6,610 nucleotides of DNA from CAYVDH01 sp964450355. Its GTDB lineage: Bacteria > Bacteroidota > Bacteroidia > NS11-12g > UBA955. A program made the translations under genes and the position numbers. The stretch is taken from the NCBI GenBank assembly GCA_964450355.1, contig CAYVDH010000188.1:1-6610 (forward strand). Direction: 5' to 3'. Below the pieces are notes generated by a model. The model ran no database searches and had not been told where the DNA came from. It saw only the letters and a program-made list of their open reading frames with translations. Position 1 is the stretch's first letter. Every line of letters begins with the position of its first letter. Below, piece after piece: positions 1-5,644 of the stretch.

Positions 1-213
1 ATTGATGTTGACAATTATGAAGAATTAAAGGAAAATGAAGTTTTTATTAAAATCACTGGAGGAAATAAACCTTATAGTAAATTCATTGTCACTTCACAAT
101 CTGGATTCGTTTATTTCAAAGGTTTAAATGAAATTAAGTTTTGCAATTCAATTTTTAATTACTACGATGATAAAGTGATAGAAACAAAAATAAGTGGTAA
201 AATTAAATATTAG
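1..213 (+). CDS. 3' end of an unidentified protein (5'-truncated)
   Basis: Frame 1 is open from the first base to a TAG at 211-213 and gives the last 70 residues of a protein whose start lies outside the window. The fragment begins IDVDNYEELKENEVF and ends KISGKIKY. It contains an ITGGNKPYS stretch followed by alternating hydrophobic and polar residues, suggesting beta structure. GG-x-x-PYS resembles the opening of the short beta-sandwich repeats common in large secreted Bacteroidota adhesins (SprB-like repeats), but one short motif is not enough to assign a family. No T9SS sorting domain is visible at the end. The gene converges on the secreted protein gene at 262, with 48 bases between the two stop codons and no convincing terminator. 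Codon use and base composition match the neighbouring genes. The frame is likely real; the function is unknown. Confidence 0.6.
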   Translation: MDVDNYEELKENEVFIKITGGNKPYSKFIVTSQSGFVYFKGLNEIKFCNSIFNYYDDKVIETKISGKIKY

Positions 214-261
214 AACAGTGGTTTTTTTATTGTCTTATTTTTTTAAAATCGATTTTATACC

Positions 262-1752
262 TTATCTCAACAAAGTCAATGTGCCTTTGTAATAGCCTTT
301 CTTTCCATTAGTGCCTGTAATGTTTATTAAATATAAATAAATGCCTTGTTCGCAAGGAGTGTTTTTGTATTCGCCATTCCAACCTTCATTTAATGAGCTG
401 TTTTCAAATATTTTTTCACCCCAACGGTTGTAAATTTCCATGTTTAATTCTTTTACATTGCTAAAAATGGGTTTAAAAAAATTGTTTTGTTCATCGTTAT
501 TAGGCGAAAATGAATTTGGTATAAAAATAAGTGGATCTGCACAATTTATTGGGGAATTAAATAATTTGATTTTTAATAGAATTATTGAATCACAACCTAA
601 GTAATTGGTCGTTGTGTCGGAATACAAACCTGTTTGTGTAAATAATTTTGAACGCCAATAAACTGTTTCATTTGGACAAATTTCTATTGTTTCTCTGCTT
701 GTAGATTTTTCTAATACATTCAATTGTGTAGTTAATATGGAATCACAGCCTAAATGATTTATAAAGGTATCAACATAGGTTCCTGTTGTGTAATAATTGT
801 GTACCCCTATTCTTACCATGTTGCCTTTGCAAAATGATATTGTTTGATAAGATGTAGATTTTGGGATGATGTTTAATGTTGTTGTGATAATTGAATCGCA
901 ACCTAAATAATTGTTTAAGGTGTCTAAGTACACTCCTGCCAAATGGTATGTATGGTTATTGTTTGTAATTGTTTCTCCTTCGCATACATTGTAAAATAAA
1001 GAAGTAAAGGATAGAGGTTTGATTTTTAAATTTGTATGAATTATAGAATCTTCGTTTTCATAATTTAGCAAAGTATCAATGTATGTTCCTTGAATATGGT
1101 ATTTTTTATTTCCTACCATGATATTTTCACCATTACAAAGACTAAAATTTTGATAAGTTAAACTGCCTTTTGATTTAAATAATGAGACACTATCTATTAA
1201 AATTCCATGTTGAGAAGTACTGCTTCCTAAGGTGCTAAAAAATTTAACTTTTACAGAAGAACTTGTTGCTTTGAATGTATAGGTGAATTGTTTCCATTTG
1301 GTGCGTTCTTTGAATCCAAATGTCCAATTGTCAGAAATTATTACTTGATTGCTAACAGTATCTGTTACTGTTACACCAGCTTTCTGAATCCAAGAGTTGT
1401 TTACAATGTGAACACTTATAGAACTGAAAAATGAAAAAGTATATTCCTTTCCAATGATCAAGTTATTTACTGTTTGTTCAACACTGCCTAAAGTACCATT
1501 GACATCAATGTGTTGTTTAATAAAGCCTCCCATTAATTTACCATCCAACAATGAAGCTAAGTCATTGCTATGCACATCGATATATCCAATTCTTCTCCAG
1601 TGGTCAATACTTGGATTTTCACTATAACTGCCTTTCAAGGGTAAAGGATTGCAAAATTCGAAATTGCCATTTAAAATTAAGTTTTGAGAATTTAATTCAC
1701 AAGAATAGCTTGCAGTAATAATGGAAATAATATAAAGAAACTTTGCTTTCAA
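262..1752 (-). CDS. Secreted repeat protein with T9SS type B (CHU_C) sorting domain
   Basis: A 496-residue protein predicted to be exported by Sec and then sent across the outer membrane by the type IX secretion system. Residues 1-23 look like a signal peptide (KAK, then the hydrophobic FLYIISIITA). Residues 24-195 resemble a jelly-roll carbohydrate-binding/DUF642-like domain: NLILNGNFE at the start, VEQTVNNLIIGKEYTFSF in the middle, and ILIDSVSLF at the end. Residues 200-400 are four 51-residue repeats. Residues 404-496 form a CHU_C gliding-motility/T9SS sorting domain, with IPNSFSPNNDEQN, IYNRWGEKIFE, GWNGEY and GIYLYLI. The start is TTG at 1752-1750. There is no in-frame ATG before Met74, which is beyond the signal peptide, and an in-frame stop lies eight codons upstream. 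A frameshift at the 5' end is the alternative. The ligand and biological role are unknown; an adhesin or surface protein is the best inference. Confidence 0.88.
   Translation of the reverse strand: MKAKFLYIISIITASYSCELNSQNLILNGNFEFCNPLPLKGSYSENPSIDHWRRIGYIDVHSNDLASLLDGKLMGGFIKQHIDVNGTLGSVEQTVNNLIIGKEYTFSFFSSISVHIVNNSWIQKAGVTVTDTVSNQVIISDNWTFGFKERTKWKQFTYTFKATSSSVKVKFFSTLGSSTSQHGILIDSVSLFKSKGSLTYQNFSLCNGENIMVGNKKYHIQGTYIDTLLNYENEDSIIHTNLKIKPLSFTSLFYNVCEGETITNNNHTYHLAGVYLDTLNNYLGCDSIITTTLNIIPKSTSYQTISFCKGNMVRIGVHNYYTTGTYVDTFINHLGCDSILTTQLNVLEKSTSRETIEICPNETVYWRSKLFTQTGLYSDTTTNYLGCDSIILLKIKLFNSPINCADPLIFIPNSFSPNNDEQNNFFKPIFSNVKELNMEIYNRWGEKIFENSSLNEGWNGEYKNTPCEQGIYLYLINITGTNGKKGYYKGTLTLLR
553..1155 (-). 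repeat. Four tandem 51-residue Cys repeats inside the secreted protein
   Basis: Residues 200-400 of the secreted protein are four tandem units with exact spacing. The first cysteine of each unit is at 206, 257, 308 and 359, a period of 51 residues (153 bases). The pattern is C-x-G or C-P, then Y/F-x-x-x-G-x-Y-x-DT, then N-x-LGCDSI and a closing strand. The second cysteine (LGCDSI) is at 285, 336 and 387, always 28 residues after the first, so the pair may form a disulfide. In unit 1 this position is Glu234 (NEDSI), so Cys206 has no partner within its unit. Similar GCDSI repeats are common in T9SS-exported Bacteroidota surface proteins; their function is generally unknown. The units differ in sequence, so this is an old duplication and not a recent nucleotide repeat. 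Confidence 0.85.
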
Positions 1753-1790
1753 TATAAATTCAGACGAAACATTTTAAACATTAGTTGCAT
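1749..1790 (-). other. Possible 13-codon upstream mini-ORF overlapping the TTG start
   Basis: On the minus strand an ATG at 1790-1788 opens a 13-codon frame (MQLMFKMFRLNLY) that ends at TGA 1751-1749. That stop overlaps the TTG start (1752-1750) of the secreted protein by two bases. It could couple translation into the TTG start. It could also be a remnant of the true N-terminus separated by a one-base change, since MFRLNLY followed by KAKFLYII would also make a reasonable signal peptide. It may equally be chance in AT-rich DNA. Confidence 0.25.
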
Positions 1791-1797
1791 GTTTAAA

Positions 1798-1829
1798 AAA
1801 AAATAACTTGCAGTTTTAAAAACTTCAAA
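1798..1829 (-). promoter_or_regulatory. Weak candidate promoter for the secreted protein gene
   Basis: On the minus strand, TTTG (1829-1826), a 20-base spacer and TATTTTTT (1805-1798) resemble the Bacteroidota promoter consensus TTTG-N19/20-TAnnTTTG; only the final G of the -7 box is missing. It lies downstream of the operon terminator and about 45 bases upstream of the TTG start, which is a sensible position. The surrounding DNA is almost all A and T, so a chance match is quite possible. Confidence 0.3.
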
Positions 1830-1843
1830 AAACTGTTCTCAAT

Positions 1844-1870
1844 AAAAAAAGCCACTCATTTCTGAATGGC
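1844..1870 (-). terminator. Rho-independent terminator of the thrS-infC-rpmI-rplT operon
   Basis: On the minus strand, GCCATTCA, a GAAA loop and TGAGTGGC form an 8-bp stem with one G-U wobble pair, followed directly by seven T residues (1850-1844). The loop is a GNRA tetraloop, which stabilises the stem. It lies 26 bases past the rplT stop codon. On the plus strand the wobble becomes a C-A mismatch and the following tract is TTTCTTTT, so the signal is better oriented for rplT. It separates the translation operon from the secreted protein gene. Confidence 0.88.
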
Positions 1871-1896
1871 TTTCTTTTAAAGTGTTTTAAATTGAA

Positions 1897-2685
1897 TTAA
1901 GCAGTTTCTTTGCCTCCATTTAATTCATCTTGCCAAGTTTTTAACTCGTCCCATTTGCCATCTGCTGCTAATGCAGATTGTTGAGCCCAAGTGCTTGGAT
2001 TGTGTATTTTATATCTGCTTCCAGCTTCGTCTAATATCGCTTGGATATCTTCTACTGATGTAGCAGCTAATTTAGCAAAAGTGTCTATTTCTTTAGCATG
2101 TAATAATTTTTCAATTGCAGGACCTATTCCTTCAATTTTTTTCAAATCATCACCTTTTACTTTTTTAGCAGGTTTTTCTGTTTCTACTTCTGCTGTAGCT
2201 TCTGGAGCTTTAGCCGCCATAGCTGTAGCAGTTTCTTTTGCAACTGGAGCTTTAGCTTTTGCAGCTGGTTTGCTAGCAGCAGCAGTGGTAGCAGCTTTAC
2301 TTACTCTTGGAGCATTGTCTGGTCTAGATACTGGAGTAGCATCTTTTACTTCGTTGACAATGGCTTTGAAAGCTTCAGGGTGGTTAAGTGCTAAATCAGC
2401 TAAAGCTTTACGGCTTAATGTGATGTTTTTAGCATTTAATTTTCCAATGAATTCAGAGTAAGACATTCCGTAATCTCTAACAGCAGCGTTGATACGCACT
2501 ATCCAAATGGAACGGATGTTTCTTTTTTTCTGTTTACGGTCTCTGTAAGCGTAACCTAATCCTTTTTCGACAGCGTTTTTGGCAACTGTCCAAACATTTT
2601 TTCTGCGTCCGAAATAGCCTTTGGCCATATTAAGGACTTTCTTTCTTCTTGCCTTACTTGCGGCATGATTAACTGAACGTGGCAT
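1897..2685 (-). CDS. rplT: 50S ribosomal protein L20 with C-terminal helix-hairpin-helix extension
   Basis: Residues 1-115 are a complete L20 (bL20): MPRSVNHAASKARRKKVL, GYFGRRKNVW, the basic YRDRKQKKRNIRSIWIVRINAA segment and SRKALADLALNHPEAF. L20 binds 23S rRNA early in 50S assembly and in several bacteria represses its own mRNA. The family is normally about 115-120 residues, whereas this protein has 262. Residues 116-178 are a low-complexity Ala/Lys/Pro/Thr linker. Residues 179-222 are a helix-hairpin-helix domain (DDLKKIEGIGPAIEKLL, then VEDIQAILDEAG). The tail at 223-262 has WAQQ and KWDELKTWQDELNGG. As I recall, a very similar module is appended to ribosomal protein L21 in many Bacteroidota; on L20 it is unusual. 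The frame is continuous, with no stop or restart between the parts. rplT is last in the operon, and AAGGA lies 5-6 bases before the ATG. Confidence 0.96.
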   Translation of the reverse strand: MPRSVNHAASKARRKKVLNMAKGYFGRRKNVWTVAKNAVEKGLGYAYRDRKQKKRNIRSIWIVRINAAVRDYGMSYSEFIGKLNAKNITLSRKALADLALNHPEAFKAIVNEVKDATPVSRPDNAPRVSKAATTAAASKPAAKAKAPVAKETATAMAAKAPEATAEVETEKPAKKVKGDDLKKIEGIGPAIEKLLHAKEIDTFAKLAATSVEDIQAILDEAGSRYKIHNPSTWAQQSALAADGKWDELKTWQDELNGGKETA

Positions 2686-2690
2686 TTTTT

Positions 2691-2696
2691 TTCCTT
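2691..2696 (-). promoter_or_regulatory. Shine-Dalgarno sequence of rplT
   Basis: The minus strand reads AAGGAA followed by an A-run and then ATG, an SD core at normal spacing of about 5-6 bases. It supports the MPRSV start. Most Bacteroidota genes lack an SD, so its presence here is notable. Confidence 0.6.
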
Positions 2697-2730
2697 GTTT
2701 CTTTTATTGTAGTTATTTTTTGTTTTTAAA

Positions 2731-2763
2731 TGGCGTTTTGCTCAGGCAAAAACTTTAGAGCCA
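2731..2763 (-). promoter_or_regulatory. Nested hairpin in the rpmI-rplT spacer, possible L20 control element
   Basis: The 93-base spacer between rpmI and rplT contains, on the minus strand, an inner hairpin TTTTGC-CTGA-GCAAAA (6-bp stem, 4-base loop). It is enclosed by an outer TGGC/GCCA stem, with an asymmetric internal loop between the two. No T-run follows, so it is not a terminator. L20 is known to bind structured mRNA in its own operon in E. coli and Bacillus, so a regulatory role is possible. The structure is seen in the sequence; the role is inferred. It could also be an mRNA processing site. Confidence 0.4.
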
Positions 2764-2778
2764 AATAAATGTCTTTTT

Positions 2779-2979
2779 TTATTTACCAATGGTAAGTAAA
2801 AAACGCATGTTAGACATGTCAGTTTCGTGAACAAGTCCACTTTGAGCTAATCCTCTTTTGCGTTTGGTTGCTTTTTTAGTTAAAATGTGATTTTTAAAAG
2901 CTTTTCTGCGCTTTATTTTTCCTGATCCTGTAATGCTTACTCTTTTTTTAGCACTACTGTTGGTCTTCATTTTTGGCAT
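2779..2979 (-). CDS. rpmI: 50S ribosomal protein L35
   Basis: A 66-residue basic protein of normal L35 (bL35) length. It starts MPKMKTNSSAKKRVSITGSGK, continues with the Lys/Arg-rich segment IKRRKAFKNHILTKKATKRKRGL and ends MSNMRFLLTIGK, which are the family's hallmarks. L35 is a component of the large ribosomal subunit. The gene lies between infC (29 bases between infC's stop and the SD-bearing leader's ATG region, 3009-2980) and rplT (93-base spacer), as in the conserved infC-rpmI-rplT order. The ATG at 2979 is preceded by a strong SD (AAAGGAG), so this start is secure. Confidence 0.97.
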   Translation of the reverse strand: MPKMKTNSSAKKRVSITGSGKIKRRKAFKNHILTKKATKRKRGLAQSGLVHETDMSNMRFLLTIGK

Positions 2980-2988
2980 AATTTATTT

Positions 2989-2995
2989 CTCCTTT
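2989..2995 (-). promoter_or_regulatory. Strong Shine-Dalgarno sequence of rpmI
   Basis: The minus strand reads AAAGGAG, nine bases before the rpmI ATG, a near-perfect complement to a standard 16S rRNA 3' end. Bacteroidota rarely use SD sequences, so a match this good suggests selected, possibly special, translation control of L35. Confidence 0.65.
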
Positions 2996-3009
2996 TGTTT
3001 TTTATTATT

Positions 3010-3597
3010 TTATTTCTTTTTGGTTGGCGCTAACATGATGATCATTTTTTTGCCTTCCAATTTAGGCTCTGATTCTAATTTAGCTATATTTTCTTCTACT
3101 AGTTTATTGGCAAATCCCATCAACAATTCATACCCTCTTTCTTTGTAAATGATGGAACGGCCTTTGAAAAATACAAATGCTCTCACTTTTGCCCCTTCAT
3201 TTAAAAACTTAGTGGCGTGTTTTAATTTAAAATCCACATCGTGGTCATCTGTATTTGGTCCAAACCTAATTTCTTTCACTTCATTGATGATTGCAGTTGC
3301 TTTCAACTCTTTCATCTTTTTCTTTTGCTCGTATAGAAATTTGTTGTAATCTACAATTTTACAAACTGGTGGTTCAGCATTAGGAGAAATTTCTACTAAG
3401 TCTAATTCCATTTTTTCAGCCAACTCCAAAGCCTCTCTCAAAGGCAACACTTGAGCTTCAATATTGTCACCTACCACTCTTACAGTTCCTGCATTAATGT
3501 GTTGGTTGATTTTGTGTAAAGCTTCTCTTCTACCTCTGTTTGGTCTAGGACCATTTGGGGTTTTCTTTTTTGGTGGTATGTATGGTTTTTTTTGCAA
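3010..3597 (-). CDS. infC: Translation initiation factor IF-3, non-ATG (TTG) start
   Basis: IF3 binds the 30S subunit, keeps it apart from 50S and checks start-codon/initiator-tRNA pairing. The N-terminal domain (about residues 28-97) has KINQHI, VRVVGDN, LREALELAEK and the signature DLVEISPNAEPPVCKIVDY with NKFLYE. The C-terminal domain (about 103-193) has VKEIRFGPNTDDHDVDFKLK, FFKGRSI and EGKKMIIMLAP. At 195 residues it is slightly longer than E. coli IF3, because of a basic, proline-rich N-terminal tail. The first in-frame ATG is Met63, inside the N-terminal domain, so a non-ATG start is required. TTG at 3597-3595 is the first codon after an in-frame TAA and is the best choice; ATA (codon 7) is an alternative. 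No SD is evident. It begins four bases after the thrS stop, implying co-transcription and probably translational coupling. Confidence 0.95.
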   Translation of the reverse strand: MQKKPYIPPKKKTPNGPRPNRGRREALHKINQHINAGTVRVVGDNIEAQVLPLREALELAEKMELDLVEISPNAEPPVCKIVDYNKFLYEQKKKMKELKATAIINEVKEIRFGPNTDDHDVDFKLKHATKFLNEGAKVRAFVFFKGRSIIYKERGYELLMGFANKLVEENIAKLESEPKLEGKKMIIMLAPTKKK

Positions 3598-3601
3598 TTA
3601 A

Positions 3602-5539
3602 TTAATTGGTTTGTTCTTTTATGGTTGTTTCTACGTAGTTTATAAAATTTTCTATTGTCATTGAACCTAAATCTTCACCACCTTGTTTGCGAACCGAAAC
3701 TGTTTCTTCAGACTGCTCTTTCTCGCCTACGATCAGCATCAATGGGATTCTTTTCAATTCTGCGTCTCGTATTTTTTTACCGGTTTTTTCCGACCTATTG
3801 TCAATGAGGGCGCGAATATCGTTATTTTTCAGGACATTTAAAAGATTTTCTGCATAATCTATGTATTTTTCGCTGATTGGTAGGATAATTACTTGGTCGG
3901 GAGCAAGCCACAATGGGAATTTTCCAGCATAATGTTCTAATAAAAACCCTATAAAACGCTCATGAGTGCTCAATGGAGCTCTGTGAATGATGATTGGTCT
4001 TTCTTTTTCGCTGTTCTCATTGATAAATGTTAAATCAAAGCGTTCAGCTTGAGCAAAATCCACTTGATTGGTTGCCAATGTAAATTCTCTTCCAATGGCA
4101 CTCCAAATTTGAATGTCAATTTTAGGGCCATAAAAAGCAGCTTCGTCTTCTACTTCAACAAATGGAATTTCAGCTTTGATCAATACATTGCGCACCATTT
4201 CTTCTGTTTCTTGCCATAACTCAGGAGCGTTAATGTATTTCTGACCTAGTTTTTTAGGGTCGTGTTTGCTGAATCTCATCACGTATTTATCTATTCCAAA
4301 TACTTTGAAATATTTTAAATACAAGGCATTTACTGCTTTAAATTCTGTTTCAAACTGAGCTTTTGTGCAATAAATATGCGCATCGTTCATTTGAAGAGAA
4401 CGCACACGCATTAATCCAAACAACTCACCACTTTGTTCGTATCTGTAACAAGTGCCATATTCCGCATAGCGAACAGGTAAGTCACGGTATGATTTTGGCG
4501 TAGCATGAAATATTTTGTGATGATGAGGACAGTTCATGGCTTTAAGATAGTAGTTGATGCCATCTAATTCCATAGGTGGAAACATGCTGTCTTTGTAATA
4601 GGGAAGGTGCCCACTTTTTAAATACATGGATTCCTTGGCTATATGAGGCGATTTTACCCTCATGTAACCGGCTTGTTTTTCAGTTTTTTTAGCAAACTCT
4701 TCAAGTCTTTCTATAATAGCAGCACCTTTAGGCAGCCACAATGGTAAGCCTGGCCCAACATCATCATCAAAGGCGAAAATCTCTAAATCTTTGCCTATTA
4801 TTCTATGATCTCTTTTTTTAGCTTCTTCAAGCATTACCAAATACTCGTCCAATTCGGCTTTTTTAGGAAAAGTAATGCCGTAAATGCGAGTAAGTTGTTT
4901 GTTTTTTTCATCGCCTTTCCAATAGGCGCCAGCAATGTTGGTGATTTTTATGGCTTTGATAAATCCTGTAGAAGGGATGTGAGGACCTCGGCACAAATCT
5001 GTGAAATCGCCTTGTGAATAAAAGGTGATTTCCCCGTCATTTAAATCTTTTAGTAAATCTAATTTATAAGGGTCAGCTTTGTCGTTAAAATAATTGATTG
5101 CTTGGTCTTTAGCAATTTCTTTTCGGATAAATTTACTGTCTTTTTTTGCTAATTCTAGCATTTTTGATTCTAATTTAGCAAAATCGTCACTCGAAAATTT
5201 GTTTTCTCCAAGGTCAATATCGTAGTAAAATCCGTTGTCTATTGCTGGTCCAATACCAAATTTCACACCAGGGTATAAAGATTCCAATGCTTCTGCCATT
5301 AAGTGCGCAGAAGAATGCCAAAAGACAGATTTGCCTTCTTTATCATCCCATTTCAATAGGGTAAGTTCCGCATCTTCGTTGATAGGCAATGCCGTATCGC
5401 ACACTTTTCCATTGATTTTAGCTGCGATGATATTTCGAGCTAAACCTTCGCTAATGCTTGCAGCTACTTCATGAGCAGTAGTGCCTTTAGGAAAAGTTTT
5501 TACACTTTTATCTGGTAAAGTTATCTTGATTTCGGACAT
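3602..5539 (-). CDS. thrS: Threonine--tRNA ligase (ThrRS)
   Basis: A 645-residue class II synthetase that charges tRNA-Thr in the cytoplasm; E. coli ThrRS has 642. The N-terminal TGS domain spans about 1-63. The editing domain has HSSAH (His75, His79) and DLCRGPHIPSTG (Cys183, His187), which remove mischarged serine. The catalytic core carries the zinc ligands Cys337 (AMNCPH), His388 (NDAHIY) and His519 (IIHRAP). Motif 2 is YRYEQSGELFGLMRVRS and motif 3 is HRAPLSTHERFIGFLLEH; both are Bacteroidota-type variants of the more usual FRNEPSG and HRAILGSMERF. The anticodon-binding domain is about 545-640. The start is ATG at 5539 (MSEIKITLPDKS). An upstream in-frame ATG at 5656 would add 39 Phe/Leu-rich residues unlike the family and would read across the promoter, so it is rejected. 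First gene of the operon. Confidence 0.97.
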   Translation of the reverse strand: MSEIKITLPDKSVKTFPKGTTAHEVAASISEGLARNIIAAKINGKVCDTALPINEDAELTLLKWDDKEGKSVFWHSSAHLMAEALESLYPGVKFGIGPAIDNGFYYDIDLGENKFSSDDFAKLESKMLELAKKDSKFIRKEIAKDQAINYFNDKADPYKLDLLKDLNDGEITFYSQGDFTDLCRGPHIPSTGFIKAIKITNIAGAYWKGDEKNKQLTRIYGITFPKKAELDEYLVMLEEAKKRDHRIIGKDLEIFAFDDDVGPGLPLWLPKGAAIIERLEEFAKKTEKQAGYMRVKSPHIAKESMYLKSGHLPYYKDSMFPPMELDGINYYLKAMNCPHHHKIFHATPKSYRDLPVRYAEYGTCYRYEQSGELFGLMRVRSLQMNDAHIYCTKAQFETEFKAVNALYLKYFKVFGIDKYVMRFSKHDPKKLGQKYINAPELWQETEEMVRNVLIKAEIPFVEVEDEAAFYGPKIDIQIWSAIGREFTLATNQVDFAQAERFDLTFINENSEKERPIIIHRAPLSTHERFIGFLLEHYAGKFPLWLAPDQVIILPISEKYIDYAENLLNVLKNNDIRALIDNRSEKTGKKIRDAELKRIPLMLIVGEKEQSEETVSVRKQGGEDLGSMTIENFINYVETTIKEQTN

Positions 5540-5550
5540 AAAAAAGTTTG

Positions 5551-5581
5551 CAAAGATAATAAGTAAATCCTTGATTTTAAA
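5551..5581 (-). promoter_or_regulatory. thrS operon promoter with very short leader
   Basis: On the minus strand, TTTA (5581-5578), a 19-base spacer and TATCTTTG (5558-5551) match the Bacteroidota promoter TTTG-N19-TAnnTTTG, with a perfect -7 box and 3 of 4 bases at -33. Only 11 bases separate the -7 box from the thrS ATG. Transcription would begin roughly 5-9 bases before the start codon, leaving no room for a T-box, attenuator or ThrRS operator. Confidence 0.68.
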
Positions 5582-5613
5582 GAGAAAATTAAAGAAATTA
5601 AAATGTTTTAGAT

Positions 5614-5621
5614 TATATTTG
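5614..5621 (+). promoter_or_regulatory. -7 box for the outer-membrane protein gene
   Basis: TATATTTG is a perfect match to the Bacteroidota -7 box TAnnTTTG and lies 23 bases before the ATG at 5645. No clear TTTG is found 19-20 bases upstream, so the -33 element is weak or absent. Together with the thrS promoter it makes a compact divergent promoter region. Confidence 0.5.
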
Positions 5622-5644
5622 TAATGAATTAAACCTAAAAAGCG

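Noticed and set aside
244..257. 14-base perfect palindrome TAAAATCGATTTTA between the convergent genes, near two T7 runs
   Set aside because: A perfect palindrome has no loop and is not followed by a T-run on either strand. It is mostly A/T, so chance is likely. It is not a convincing terminator or operator.
1681..1752. Lipoprotein signal (Cys18) in the secreted protein
   Set aside because: The residues before Cys18 (ITASYS) lack the Leu at -3 expected of a lipobox. A standard signal peptide cleaved near residue 23 fits better.
1991..2461. 156-codon open frame on the plus strand
   Set aside because: It lies wholly antisense to rplT, and its Ala/Val/Leu-rich sequence is the mirror of the low-complexity linker. 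It has no independent start signal.
2933..3349. Two plus-strand frames of about 66-71 codons over rpmI and infC
   Set aside because: They are antisense to well-supported conserved genes and have Phe/Leu-rich sequences produced by Lys-rich codons on the other strand.
4805..5474. Plus-strand frames opposite thrS
   Set aside because: They are antisense to a complete, conserved thrS and show no family features or start signals.
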